Shown: in pieces, positions 23,854 to 32,146 of the stretch
Layout of the letters: each line of letters begins with the position of its first letter
Numbering within the stretch: position 1 is the stretch's first letter
DNA from: Actinomycetota bacterium
GTDB taxonomy: Bacteria > Actinomycetota > Actinomycetes > S36-B12
DNA length: 50,854 nucleotides
Direction: 5' to 3'
Assembly (NCBI GenBank): GCA_027729805.1
Contig: JAQCEO010000007.1
Location: 1-50,854, forward strand
Made by a program: the position numbers and the translations under genes
The notes under the pieces: generated by a model
The model's input: only the letters and a program-made list of their open reading frames with translations
What the model was told of the DNA's origin: nothing
Database searches by the model: none

Positions 23854-24694
23854 CGATCTGCTCGGTGCGCGCGAAATTCGCGAAATCGCCGAGTACTTGG
23901 GGATCCGGCCAACCAAGAGACTCGGCCAGAACTTCGTCATTGATCCCAATACGGTGCAGCGGATTGTGCGGTTAGCTGGCATCACCGCTAATTCGAGGGT
24001 GCTAGAGGTGGGACCGGGTTTGGGGAGTTTGACCCTCGCGCTGCTAGAGCCGGGAGCGCAGGTTGTTGCGGTCGAGATCGATAAGGTGCTCGCGGAACAG
24101 TTGCCGCTTACGGTCCAAGCGCACCTGCCCGAGCAGTCCGCTTCATTAACGGTGTTGCACGCAGATGCGCTAACCGTGCAGGACCTCGGTTTCGCACCCG
24201 ATGCACTGGTGGCGAACTTGCCCTACAACGTGTCGGTGCCGGTACTCCTGCATTTACTCGGCACCTTGCCCTCCCTGCGCACAGTTTTGGTGATGGTACA
24301 AAAAGAAGTTGCCGATCGCTTGGTTGCCGGTCCCGGCTCGCGAACTTACGGGGTGCCAAGTGTCAAAGTCCGCTGGTTCGGTGACCCGCAAGCGGCGGGC
24401 AATGTCAGCCCAAAAGTCTTCTGGCCCAAACCCAAGGTGGAATCTGGGTTGGTGCGCATCACCTGTCACGCGCCGCCAAAGTGCTCTGCGTCTAGGGCCG
24501 AGGTGTTCTCGGTCGTTGATGCAGCCTTTGCGCAACGGCGTAAATCACTGCGCGCGGCGCTGGGCCACTTTGCTGGCTCCCCGGCGCAGGCGGAGTTGGC
24601 ATTGGTGGCTGCGCGGATCGATCCGGGTGCTCGGGGGGAGTCACTGGACGTTGGTGAATTTGCGCGGCTAGCAGATGCACTGGCCCGAGGTTAG
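23843..24694 (+). CDS. ksgA: 16S rRNA dimethyladenosine transferase
   Basis: 283 residues from GTG 23843 within the tatD end. [20 protein letters not shown] (about 22-41), the SAM motif [16 protein letters not shown] near 55 and the catalytic [15 protein letters not shown] near 127 are diagnostic. The enzyme dimethylates A1518 and A1519 in the 3' end of 16S rRNA during late 30S assembly. Confidence 0.95.
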   Translation: MSGSDLLGAREIREIAEYLGIRPTKRLGQNFVIDPNTVQRIVRLAGITANSRVLEVGPGLGSLTLALLEPGAQVVAVEIDKVLAEQLPLTVQAHLPEQSASLTVLHADALTVQDLGFAPDALVANLPYNVSVPVLLHLLGTLPSLRTVLVMVQKEVADRLVAGPGSRTYGVPSVKVRWFGDPQAAGNVSPKVFWPKPKVESGLVRITCHAPPKCSASRAEVFSVVDAAFAQRRKSLRAALGHFAGSPAQAELALVAARIDPGARGESLDVGEFARLADALARG

Positions 24695-24727
24695 CTCGTC
24701 GAACGTGCTCAGAACGGCCGCAACGCC

Positions 24728-24733
24728 TAACCT
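24728..24733 (+). promoter_or_regulatory. -10 hexamer TAACCT of leaderless ispE promoter
   Basis: TAACCT, 6 nt, ATG 24740. No ribosome-binding site precedes ispE. Confidence 0.5.
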
Positions 24734-24739
24734 GAGACT

Positions 24740-25669
24740 ATGACCACGGACCGGCACGCGGGCGCCTCGGTCACGGTGCGGGTGCCCGCTAAAGTCAATC
24801 TCCAGCTCGGGGTCGGTCCAAAACGTGCGGATGGGTACCACGAGTTAGCCACCGTTTTCCACGCGGTCAGTCTGTTTGACGATGTGCGTGCTCGCCAAGT
24901 AAAGCCAGGCGCGGGTATCTCCTTGACGATTTCGGGCGAGGACGCGAGTGAATTGCCTCTTGATGAAACTAATTTGGCTTGGCGCGCGGTGCTGCTGTTA
25001 GCCGACCATGCCGGCCATCCGGCTGATGTCGAACTGCACTTGCAAAAGGGCATCCCGGTTGCCGGAGGCATGGCCGGAGGCAGCGCGGATGCAGCGGGTG
25101 CGTTGCTGGCGTGCGAGTCACTTTGGCAACTTGGGATTGCACGTGCGGAGCTGATGGAGCTTGCAGCGCAGCTCGGCTCCGATGTGCCATTTGCGCTGCA
25201 CGGTGGCACCGCGATCGGTACCGGGCGCGGTGAGCGATTACTCTCAGCCCTCTCGCGTGGGGCATTCGAGTGGGTGTTCGCCCTTGCGGACAAAGGTTTG
25301 TCGACCCCCGATGTTTACGCCGAGTGTGATCGGTTACGTGGCGAAAAGAGGGTGTCGGCGCCGGTGGTACCACCGGAAATCATGCAGGCGCTCCGGGCGG
25401 GGGATGCCGTCGCATTAGGTGCGGCGCTGAGCAACGACCTGCAGTCAGCAGCCATCTCGTTGCGTCCGGTACTTGCCCAAGTGCTGGAAGTTGGTGCGGA
25501 GTACGGCGCACTCGGCGCAATTGTCTCGGGCAGTGGTCCGACATGTGCATTCTTGGCGGCCGATGAAGAGCAGGCCCTAGACATAGCCGTTGGCTTGACA
25601 TCGGCCGGCGTGTGTCGAACAGTTAAGCGGGCAACTGGCGCCGTGCCCGGTGCGCGCATCGTGGCTTAA
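24740..25669 (+). CDS. ispE: 4-diphosphocytidyl-2-C-methyl-D-erythritol kinase
   Basis: 309 residues. GHMP kinase: N-terminal VRVPAKVNLQLGVGPKRADG then YHEL (about 13-36), the ATP loop PVAGGMAGGSADAAGALLA (about 107-125) and the C-terminal AIVSGSGPTCAFLA near 260. It phosphorylates CDP-methylerythritol in the MEP pathway to isopentenyl diphosphate, the source of undecaprenyl and polyprenyl-phosphate carriers, including the mannose carrier used by Pmt. Confidence 0.95.
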   Translation: MTTDRHAGASVTVRVPAKVNLQLGVGPKRADGYHELATVFHAVSLFDDVRARQVKPGAGISLTISGEDASELPLDETNLAWRAVLLLADHAGHPADVELHLQKGIPVAGGMAGGSADAAGALLACESLWQLGIARAELMELAAQLGSDVPFALHGGTAIGTGRGERLLSALSRGAFEWVFALADKGLSTPDVYAECDRLRGEKRVSAPVVPPEIMQALRAGDAVALGAALSNDLQSAAISLRPVLAQVLEVGAEYGALGAIVSGSGPTCAFLAADEEQALDIAVGLTSAGVCRTVKRATGAVPGARIVA

Positions 25670-25689
25670 AACTGAAACGGGGTTGGGTG

Positions 25690-26190
25690 CTATGCGTCGA
25701 ACTCATAGGACAGTGAGCGCAGCAGGTTGGCCAGTTGCTGCTGTTCATCGGGCGTAAGGCCCGCGAGTAATACACGTTCGCGGTCGAGCAGATCGGTTAA
25801 GGCACCGTCCACGGCTTCTTGACCGGCGGCCGTGAGCACCACCCGCACCCCGCGCCGATCACTTGGCTCGCGTTCGCGTCGGACGAAGCCGCGTGATTCA
25901 AGGCGATCAACTCGATTGGTGACGGTGCCACTGGTGACCATGGCCTGTGCGCCCAACTGGCCGGGTGACAATTCAAATGGGTCGCCGGCACGGCGCAGTG
26001 CGGCGAGCACATCGAACTCCCAGGGCTCAAGTTGGTGTTCGGTAAAGGCTGCCCGGCGGGCCAAGTCAAGATGTCGGGCCAACCTGGAGACCCGCGACAG
26101 GATTTCTAGGGGTGAGATATCCAGATCGGGGCGTTGCCGGCGCCAGGCGGTGACGAGGCGGTCCACTTCGTCACTTCGGTGCCCCGACAT
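25690..26190 (-). CDS. MarR-family regulator
   Basis: 166 residues. Winged HTH typical of MarR: LEPWEFDVLAALRRAG (about 52-67), SPGQLGAQAMVTSGTVTNRV (about 74-93), DRLESRGFVRREREPSDRRG then VRVVLTAAGQ in the wing. The N-terminus is longer than average. A perfect 19-bp palindrome covers its promoter, which suggests autoregulation by a small phenolic or oxidative ligand. No target operon is adjacent apart from ispE on the other strand. Confidence 0.92.
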   Translation of the reverse strand: MSGHRSDEVDRLVTAWRRQRPDLDISPLEILSRVSRLARHLDLARRAAFTEHQLEPWEFDVLAALRRAGDPFELSPGQLGAQAMVTSGTVTNRVDRLESRGFVRREREPSDRRGVRVVLTAAGQEAVDGALTDLLDRERVLLAGLTPDEQQQLANLLRSLSYEFDA

Positions 26191-26197
26191 GGGCCAG

Positions 26198-26203
26198 ATC
26201 CTA
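26198..26203 (-). promoter_or_regulatory. -10 hexamer TAGGAT of leaderless marR promoter
   Basis: Minus-strand TAGGAT, 7 nt, then the ATG at 26190. Confidence 0.5.
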
Positions 26204-26221
26204 CGTCAAGAGTCTTGACGT
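26203..26221. promoter_or_regulatory. Perfect 19-bp palindrome, candidate MarR operator
   Basis: ACGTCAAGA-G-TCTTGACGT has two exact 9-bp arms around a single base. It touches the -10 hexamer of the marR gene, so a bound dimer would block RNA polymerase. Length and symmetry fit MarR-family operators. Confidence 0.7.
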
Positions 26222-26229
26222 CGAGATTC

Positions 26230-26919
26230 TTAGCGGTCGCGTTTGGTGATCAGCCGGGGTTTGGCATCCAAGTTTTCCAGGCCCCCCCAAGCCAGATTCA
26301 CTAGGTGGGCGACGACTTCATCCTTTTTCGGCTTTCGGACATCGAGCCACCATTGGCCGGTTAGTGCCACCATGCCAACCAGCATCTGGGAGTACATAGG
26401 GGCCAATTTGGTATTGATGCGATGCGCGGCAAATTCGGTGGCAAGTAGATGCTCGACTTGGGCGGCAACGTCGATGATCAAACTGGCGAATGATCCGGTC
26501 TGTTGGGAGACCGGTGAATCGCGAACGAGGATCCGAAAGCCATCCGGGTAGTCATCGATGTAATCGAATAGCGCGAGGGCAGCTTGCTCGACTAGCACTC
26601 GGGCATTGCCACCCGTCAAGGTGTCGGAGATAGCGGAAAGCAGGTGATTCATCTCGCGGTCAACAACCACCGCATACAAGCCTTCCTTTCCGCCGAAGTG
26701 CTCATACACAACCGGCTTGGAAACATCGGCTTTGGTGGCAATCTCCTCGACGGTGACCGCATCGAATCCCTTTTCGGCAAATAGTTTGCACCCGACATCA
26801 AGCAACTGCTCGCGGCGCTCTTGGCCGCTCATCCTTGCTTTGCCGCGAAGGCGCGGTGGCCGGCGCACTTCACGGCGCGTGGTTGCGGGAAGTGCGATGA
26901 CGTTATCGGCTTCGTTCAT
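26230..26919 (-). CDS. TetR-family regulator, probably of fatty-acid desaturation
   Basis: 229 residues from ATG 26919, chosen by its 7-nt spacing to TATAGT; a GTG 9 nt upstream is possible. The DNA-binding domain sits after a basic extension: GQERREQLLDVGCKLFAEKG (about 32-51), then TVEEIATKADVSKPVVYEHF (about 57-76). The C-terminal ligand domain ends in basic residues. It follows the desaturase gene with its own promoter and faces repeat elements upstream of that gene, so control of membrane-lipid unsaturation by acyl-CoA is the likely role. Confidence 0.9.
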   Translation of the reverse strand: MNEADNVIALPATTRREVRRPPRLRGKARMSGQERREQLLDVGCKLFAEKGFDAVTVEEIATKADVSKPVVYEHFGGKEGLYAVVVDREMNHLLSAISDTLTGGNARVLVEQAALALFDYIDDYPDGFRILVRDSPVSQQTGSFASLIIDVAAQVEHLLATEFAAHRINTKLAPMYSQMLVGMVALTGQWWLDVRKPKKDEVVAHLVNLAWGGLENLDAKPRLITKRDR

Positions 26920-26926
26920 TATCGGC

Positions 26927-26932
26927 ACTATA
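26927..26932 (-). promoter_or_regulatory. -10 hexamer TATAGT of leaderless tetR promoter
   Basis: Minus-strand TATAGT lies 2 bp past the desaturase stop and 7 nt before ATG 26919. Confidence 0.5.
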
Positions 26933-26934
26933 AG

Positions 26935-27993
26935 TTAGATGCTGGTGCTAGGTGCTATGTAACCTCGCACCCTGCGACGCATTGCTGGGTCTTTCAGTTT
27001 GCTGGCGATGCGCTGGGGCTTGGGCCAGCGCACATCGGTGACCAACTTCATCGACTCCATCATGCGAATAACCCGGGCGCTCATATCCATTTGGCCTTTG
27101 AGAACCCCGTGCCTGGCCAAAGTGGGGTCGGCGTGATGCAGGTTGTGCCACGACTCACCAAAGGACAAAATCGCAAGCCAGGACACATTAGAAGAAAGGT
27201 CGCGCGACTTGAACGGTCGCGTGCCGAACACGTGACAAATTGAGTTAATCGACCAGGTGACGTGATGCACGAGTGCGATGCGAATGAGTCCGCCCCAGAA
27301 CAGGCCGGCGAGCGCACCCAGCCACGACCAAGTGATCAGGCCGCCAAGGAGCGCGGGGAGTAAAATTGACGCCGCGAGGATTCCGGGGAAGAACCGCGAG
27401 ATGCGCCGCAGATCCTCATCGGCGGCAATATCTGGGGCGTACTGCTCGATCGGGGTTTGGGCTTCGTCAAAGAGCCAGCCAACGTGGGCGTAGTAGAGGC
27501 CTTTAGCAACAGCGCGCTTCGAGGTGCCGTAACGCCATGGGGAATGCGGGTCGCCAACTTCGTCGGAGAATTGATGGTGTTTGCGGTGGTCGGCAACCCA
27601 TTGATCAAGTGAACCCTGGATGGCCATCGAGCCGGCGATCGCCAAGCCGATTTTCACCGCGCGTGGGGCCTTGAAGGCACCGTGGGTGAAGTAGCGGTGG
27701 TAGCCCAAAGTGATGCCACCGGCGGTGATGACCCAGAACAACAGGATTAAGCCGACGTCAACCCAGGTGAAAAACCCACCCAGAAAGATTGCCAGGGGCA
27801 CCGCCGCGATAACCGCGACCAACGGCAAGATTACGAACACCGCGATGGTGATTTTCATGCTGTTGTTGAGCAGGCCCTCTTCGTTTTGGCCGCGAACCCC
27901 ACTATTAGTGAAAGTTGATTTGGCTGTGGTTAATTCGAGTTCGGACGTAATTGGCACCTGGCTCCCTAGGGGACTATGGGGTACCTTCGGCAC
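26935..27993 (-). CDS. Acyl-CoA/acyl-lipid delta-9 desaturase
   Basis: 352 residues from GTG 27993; a Met at residue 46 is an alternative start. Membrane di-iron desaturase: histidine boxes HRYFTH (99-104), HRKHH (136-140) and HNLHH (near 284), separated by four transmembrane helices. The spacing matches stearoyl-CoA desaturase-like enzymes. It introduces a cis double bond in C16-C18 acyl chains to keep membranes fluid. The N-terminal ~45 residues are hydrophilic and poorly conserved. A TetR gene follows 15 bp downstream. Confidence 0.92.
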   Translation of the reverse strand: MPKVPHSPLGSQVPITSELELTTAKSTFTNSGVRGQNEEGLLNNSMKITIAVFVILPLVAVIAAVPLAIFLGGFFTWVDVGLILLFWVITAGGITLGYHRYFTHGAFKAPRAVKIGLAIAGSMAIQGSLDQWVADHRKHHQFSDEVGDPHSPWRYGTSKRAVAKGLYYAHVGWLFDEAQTPIEQYAPDIAADEDLRRISRFFPGILAASILLPALLGGLITWSWLGALAGLFWGGLIRIALVHHVTWSINSICHVFGTRPFKSRDLSSNVSWLAILSFGESWHNLHHADPTLARHGVLKGQMDMSARVIRMMESMKLVTDVRWPKPQRIASKLKDPAMRRRVRGYIAPSTSI

Positions 27994-28015
27994 CGTAACC
28001 TACGATACCGTAACC
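27992..28015. promoter_or_regulatory. Direct repeat ACCGTAACC with inner palindrome, candidate TetR operator
   Basis: ACCGTAACC occurs at 27992-28000 and again at 28007-28015, a 15-bp period. Between them lies TACG-ATAC-CGTA (28001-28012), with 4-bp symmetric arms. The element overlaps the desaturase start and a possible minus-strand -10 (TATCGT), so binding would repress the desaturase. Confidence 0.55.
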
Positions 28016-28085
28016 AAGGTAAGTACGCCATTGAACGCGGGGCATTTAAGGTGATGTCCCCAAGTGTTTTTCGACAGGTCATCGA

Positions 28086-28156
28086 TCCCGGGTCGTCTAG
28101 CGGCAGGACAGCGGACTTTGAATCCGTCAACGGTGGTTCGATCCCACCCCCGGGAG
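28086..28156 (+). tRNA. tRNA-Gln (TTG)
   Basis: Acceptor TCCCGGG/CCCGGGA, anticodon stem GCGGA/TCCGT around loop CTTTGAA (anticodon TTG), T-arm GGTGG-TTCGATC-CCACC. CCA is not encoded. The 157 bp that follow to glmU hold a GC-rich stretch near 28168-28180 but no clear terminator. Confidence 0.95.
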
Positions 28157-28313
28157 CTTTTCAACCTCCGGGGCCCCGCCACCAACACTTCTCGAAAATC
28201 TCAGGGGATAGAGTTAGGGACCTTCCCCGGTCCGTCGTTGGCGCAGTGCAGTGCTTGGCCCCAAGCACGATCTGCGCGAGCGCCCGAAGGTGAGCGAAGG
28301 TGGTGGTGTGCTG

Positions 28314-29774
28314 ATGAACCGCCCCTGCGCCGTCATCATTCTTGCCGCTGGCGAGGGCACCCGGATGCGGTCCGCAACCCCCAAGGTGCTGCACGCCATC
28401 GCCGGGCGGTCACTGCTTGGCCACGTGATCGAAGCTGCCGCGACCCTAGAACCTGAGCACTTGGTGGTGGTGGTTGGCCACGGCCGTGAGCAGGTAAGTG
28501 AGCATATTGCCGAGATCGCGCCATGGGCGTTGATCGTGGTGCAAGCCGAGCAACATGGCACCGGCCATGCGGTGCGGGTGGCCCTTGAAGACCTTGACGC
28601 TAGGGGGGCGATTTTTAGTGATGCGCCACTGGTGGTGTTGACAGGTGATACCCCGCTGCTCTCCGGGGGCACCTTGGTGCAGTTGGTGGTGGCGCATGGG
28701 CAAGCCAATGCGGCTGCCACCGTCCTCACCACGCGCGTTGCTGACCCATTTGGCTACGGCCGTGTTATTCGTGATGCGGCTGGTGGCGTCCAGCGCATTG
28801 TGGAGCAAAAGGACGCTTCCCCGGACGAACTCGCGGTAGCTGAGATCAATTCCGGGATGTATGCCTTTGATCTAGGTAAATTGCGGGGTGCGCTGGACCG
28901 CCTGAGCGCTGACAATGCGCAAGGCGAGCAGTATCTCCCCGACGTCATTGGTTTTTTGCGTAGCGACTCGGATGCGGTCGCGGCGTCAATGTGTCTGGAT
29001 TCATCGGAGATCATGGGGGTCAACGACCGCGTGCAACTTGCAGCCGCCGCAGCCATCATGCGCGATCGCATAAATACTCAGTGGATGCGCGATGGTGTTG
29101 CCATTGCTGATCCCGCCACCACTTGGCTCGATGTTGACGTCGACATCGAGCCCGATGTCACGATCTTGCCGAACACCACCTTGCGGGGCCCTACTTCAAT
29201 TGCGTCAGGGGCCCAGATTGGCCCGGGCACCACGCTGGTGTCGTGTGAAGTCGCCGAGAACGCCACCGTGATCCACACCTGGGCCGAACTTGCGGTGATC
29301 GGCGCGGGCAGCCACGTTGGTCCCTTTACTTACCTGCGCCCGGGCACTGTTCTTGGGGCAGACACCAAAGCAGGTAGTTTCGTGGAGATCAAGAACTCAA
29401 CCCTCGGGGATTCGTCCAAGGTGCCGCACCTGTCATATGTCGGTGATGCGCAGATTGGTACCGGTAGCAATATCGGCGCCGCTACGGTTTTCGTCAACTA
29501 TGACGGAGTCGAGAAACACCGCACCGTCATCGGCGACTATGTGCGAGTCGGCAGCGACACCATGCTCGTGGCCCCGGTGACCATCGGCGACGGTGCCTAT
29601 ACCGCGGCGGGCTCGGTAATTACCGAAGACGTGCCACCGGGGGCAATTGGGGTTGGTCGAGCCCGCCAACGCAATATCCTTGACTGGGTCCTTCGACGTA
29701 GGCCGGGCACTGAATCAGCAAGGGCCGCAAGCCAAGCAACCAAACCGGTATCTCGCGCGCAGGAGGATAAGTGA
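28314..29774 (+). CDS. glmU: Bifunctional UDP-GlcNAc pyrophosphorylase / GlcN-1-P acetyltransferase
   Basis: 486 residues from ATG 28314; GTG 28308 is equally possible. Uridylyltransferase domain: [20 protein letters not shown] (about 7-26), then [10 protein letters not shown] near 109 and [18 protein letters not shown] near 178. The C-terminal left-handed beta-helix has hexapeptide repeats ([20 protein letters not shown] near 357, [20 protein letters not shown] near 396). The acetyltransferase makes GlcNAc-1-P and the N-domain forms UDP-GlcNAc for peptidoglycan. The prs start overlaps its stop by 4 bp. Confidence 0.95.
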   Translation: MNRPCAVIILAAGEGTRMRSATPKVLHAIAGRSLLGHVIEAAATLEPEHLVVVVGHGREQVSEHIAEIAPWALIVVQAEQHGTGHAVRVALEDLDARGAIFSDAPLVVLTGDTPLLSGGTLVQLVVAHGQANAAATVLTTRVADPFGYGRVIRDAAGGVQRIVEQKDASPDELAVAEINSGMYAFDLGKLRGALDRLSADNAQGEQYLPDVIGFLRSDSDAVAASMCLDSSEIMGVNDRVQLAAAAAIMRDRINTQWMRDGVAIADPATTWLDVDVDIEPDVTILPNTTLRGPTSIASGAQIGPGTTLVSCEVAENATVIHTWAELAVIGAGSHVGPFTYLRPGTVLGADTKAGSFVEIKNSTLGDSSKVPHLSYVGDAQIGTGSNIGAATVFVNYDGVEKHRTVIGDYVRVGSDTMLVAPVTIGDGAYTAAGSVITEDVPPGAIGVGRARQRNILDWVLRRRPGTESARAASQATKPVSRAQEDK

Positions 29775-30772
29775 CCAAACTCGTGGTGGCCAACAAGAAG
29801 CGACTGGTACTCCTTGCCGGCCGGTCACATCCGCAACTGGCCAATGAAGTTGCCGCGCATCTTGGCATTCCGTTATCGAAGACCACCGCATTTGATTTTG
29901 CCAATGGCGAGATTTTCGTCCGATTCCAAGAGTCTGTGCGCGGCTGCGACGCCTTTGTGCTCCAAAGCCACACGACGCCAATCAACCAATGGATCATGGA
30001 ACAACTGATCATGGTTGACGCTTTGAAACGCGCATCGGCCAAGCGCATCACCGTCGTGATGCCCTTCTACGGCTACGCCCGTCAAGATAAGAAGCATCGC
30101 GGTCGCGAACCGATCTCGGCCCGGTTGATGGCGGACCTATTTAAGGCGGCTGGCGCCGACCGCCTGATGACCGTTGATCTGCACACCTCGCAGATTCAAG
30201 GTTTCTTTGATGGACCGGTTGATCACCTGTTCGCGCTGCCGCTGCTCTCCGGACATGTCGCAAGCAAAGTCGATCGATCGCAAATCACGGTGATCTCACC
30301 TGATGCTGGCCGAGTGCGGGTGGCTGAGCGCTGGACAGATGTGCTCGGGGCGCCACTGGCAATCATTCACAAGCGGCGCGACCCGGATGTGCCGAATCAG
30401 GCCCGGGTACTCGAAGTGGTCGGTGATGTAGAGGGTCGGGTCTGTGTCGTAGTAGACGACATGATCGATACCGGGGGCACCATAGTCAAGGCGGCCGAGA
30501 CGCTATTCGACAACGGTGCGGCCGATGTCTTAGTGGCTGCCACGCATGGCATCTTGAGCGATCCGGCATCCGAGCGACTGCAAAACTCGCGGATCTCCGA
30601 GGTCATCATCACGGACACCTTGCCAATCACGGACCAGCAGGCTTTCGCAAAGCTTACGGTGTTAGCGATCGCACCGACTTTGGCCAAAGCGGTACACGAA
30701 GTATTCACCGATGGCTCGGTCACCACCATGTTCGAGGACCCGGAAACCTCGGCCGTTAATTCCTCGCACTAG
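29771..30772 (+). CDS. prs: Ribose-phosphate pyrophosphokinase
   Basis: 333 residues from GTG 29771 (GTGA overlap with glmU). Class-I PRPP synthase: [20 protein letters not shown] near 44, [20 protein letters not shown] near 98, [18 protein letters not shown] near 139 and the PRPP-binding loop [19 protein letters not shown] near 224. The enzyme makes PRPP for nucleotides, histidine, tryptophan and decaprenyl-phosphoribose. The glmU-prs-rplY-pth order is the standard actinobacterial cluster. Confidence 0.96.
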   Translation: MTKLVVANKKRLVLLAGRSHPQLANEVAAHLGIPLSKTTAFDFANGEIFVRFQESVRGCDAFVLQSHTTPINQWIMEQLIMVDALKRASAKRITVVMPFYGYARQDKKHRGREPISARLMADLFKAAGADRLMTVDLHTSQIQGFFDGPVDHLFALPLLSGHVASKVDRSQITVISPDAGRVRVAERWTDVLGAPLAIIHKRRDPDVPNQARVLEVVGDVEGRVCVVVDDMIDTGGTIVKAAETLFDNGAADVLVAATHGILSDPASERLQNSRISEVIITDTLPITDQQAFAKLTVLAIAPTLAKAVHEVFTDGSVTTMFEDPETSAVNSSH

Positions 30773-30799
30773 GTCCCTCGGTTAGTTAGGGGGCGCCAA

Positions 30800-30817
30800 C
30801 GGGCCGAATCTGGCCCG
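30800..30817 (+). terminator. Hairpin after prs
   Basis: CGGGCC-GAATCT-GGCCCG, a perfect 6-bp stem 28 nt after the prs stop. It lacks a T-run (CGTTACACTTTT follows). It could end the prs transcript or overlap the rplY promoter. Confidence 0.35.
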
Positions 30818-30820
30818 CGT

Positions 30821-30931
30821 TACACTTTTGGGACTCCTCGGCGAGGGTGTGCCAGCCTGCTGGTCACCGTGATCGACGCGGTCGGCGCCAAACGCGCTTC
30901 ACCGAGGTGACTTTCGCTAAGGAGAAGTCCG
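30821..30931 (+). promoter_or_regulatory. rplY promoter and structured leader
   Basis: A -10 hexamer TACACT (30821-30826) predicts transcription from about 30832, giving a ~100-nt leader. The leader begins GGACTCCT (30831-30838), complementary to AGGA-GAA-GTCC (30920-30930), which contains the ribosome-binding site of rplY. CCTCGG (30836-30841) can instead pair with CCGAGG (30902-30907). The two pairings share bases, a switch-like arrangement typical of ribosomal-protein autoregulation. Confidence 0.45.
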
Positions 30932-31528
30932 TTGTCAGAAGTAGCCATCACCGCGCAAGCCCGATTTGAATTCGGTAAGGGCGCAGCCCGCAAATTACGC
31001 CGAGAAGGCCGAATCCCCGCCGTTATCTACGGTAGTGGTAGCGAACTTTTGCACATCACCCTCCCCGAGCATGAGCTCAACCTGGCGCTCCGCAAGCCTC
31101 GGGTGGTGCTGGCCGTCACCTTTGAAGGCTCGACCGTCATCACCAAGCCCCGTGATGTGCAGCGCGATCCGGTCAAGCGGGTACTCGAGCACCTCGACCT
31201 CGTGATCATTTCCAAGCTTGAAGCGGCAGCCCGTGGCAGTATGGCCGAAGCGATGAAGGTCGCCGAGGCAGCGGCCGTCGAAGCCGGAATCGATCCAGGC
31301 ACGGTTGCTGCTGCGCTGCAAGATGCCATCGCGCGCGGTGAGGATCCGATGGCTGCCGCATTGCATGCTGTTGCTGACGTCCGGGCCCAGGCCGAGGCAT
31401 ATGCCGCTGCCAATGCTGCACAGGCCGAGATTGATGCCGCAGCTGCGGTGGCCGGAGCAGCAGCGCCGGCAGTGGAGGCAGCAGCAGAGGTACCGCCGAG
31501 TGCACCAGCCCCACCGGCTACCGACTAA
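30932..31528 (+). CDS. rplY: Ribosomal protein L25 / Ctc-like with alanine-rich tail
   Basis: 198 residues from TTG 30932, with AAGGAG 7 nt upstream. Residues 1-95 are an L25 domain that binds 5S rRNA: FGKGAARKLRREGRIPAVIY (about 12-31) and the later DVQRDPVKRVLEHLDLVII. Actinobacterial Ctc proteins then have a second beta-domain (TL5 C-terminal domain). Here that is absent and replaced by about 100 residues, nearly half alanine, predicted helical then disordered (PPSAPAPPATD end). Position between prs and pth confirms orthology. Confidence 0.9.
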   Translation: MSEVAITAQARFEFGKGAARKLRREGRIPAVIYGSGSELLHITLPEHELNLALRKPRVVLAVTFEGSTVITKPRDVQRDPVKRVLEHLDLVIISKLEAAARGSMAEAMKVAEAAAVEAGIDPGTVAAALQDAIARGEDPMAAALHAVADVRAQAEAYAAANAAQAEIDAAAAVAGAAAPAVEAAAEVPPSAPAPPATD

Positions 31529-31552
31529 CTAGTTTTCGAAAACGCATATCCA

Positions 31553-32146
31553 ATGACCTGGCTCATTGTGGGCCTGGGCAATCCTGGTCCGGACTACGCT
31601 GTGACCCGGCACAACGTCGGGTACCAAGCGGTCGCTGAACTCGCGGTTCGACTGGGCGGACGGTTAGCAAAACACAAGCGGGCCAATGCCCTTGCGCTGG
31701 AAGGTCGCCTCGGTGTACCGGGTAGTTCGGTAAATGTGGTGCTCGCGCAGCCACTTTCCTACATGAACGAGTCAGGTGGGCCGGTCAAAGCGTTGATGCA
31801 GTTCTACGATGTAGCCGAAGAAAACTTGATAGTGCTGCATGATGAACTTGATATTGCGTTTGGCAGCATTCGGGCGAAGTTTGGTGGCGGCGATAATGGC
31901 CACAATGGTTTGAAGAGCATTCGCAAAGTGCTTGGCAATGGTGATTATTTGCGCGTGCGACTTGGTATCGGTCGCCCGATAGGGGCTGCGGATCCCGCGG
32001 AATTCGTCCTCAAGCAATTCGCGGCCGCGCAGCGAGCCGAGGCCGATGTCATGGTGGCACGTGGCGCGGATGCGGCCGAGTCATTAGTTTTCGAAGGGCT
32101 CGAGCGCACGCAGAATATTTTTAATAGTGATGGTGAGGTGGGGTAG
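31553..32146 (+). CDS. pth: Peptidyl-tRNA hydrolase
   Basis: 197 residues. Start WLIVGLGNPGPDYAVTRHNV (3-22) includes the catalytic His20; QPLSYMNESGGPVKAL near 66 holds the conserved Asn, and VLHDELDIAFGSIRAKFGGG near 95 the Asp; GHNGLKSI follows. It releases peptides from tRNAs dropped by stalled ribosomes. CysQ-like starts immediately at the next base. Confidence 0.95.
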   Translation: MTWLIVGLGNPGPDYAVTRHNVGYQAVAELAVRLGGRLAKHKRANALALEGRLGVPGSSVNVVLAQPLSYMNESGGPVKALMQFYDVAEENLIVLHDELDIAFGSIRAKFGGGDNGHNGLKSIRKVLGNGDYLRVRLGIGRPIGAADPAEFVLKQFAAAQRAEADVMVARGADAAESLVFEGLERTQNIFNSDGEVG

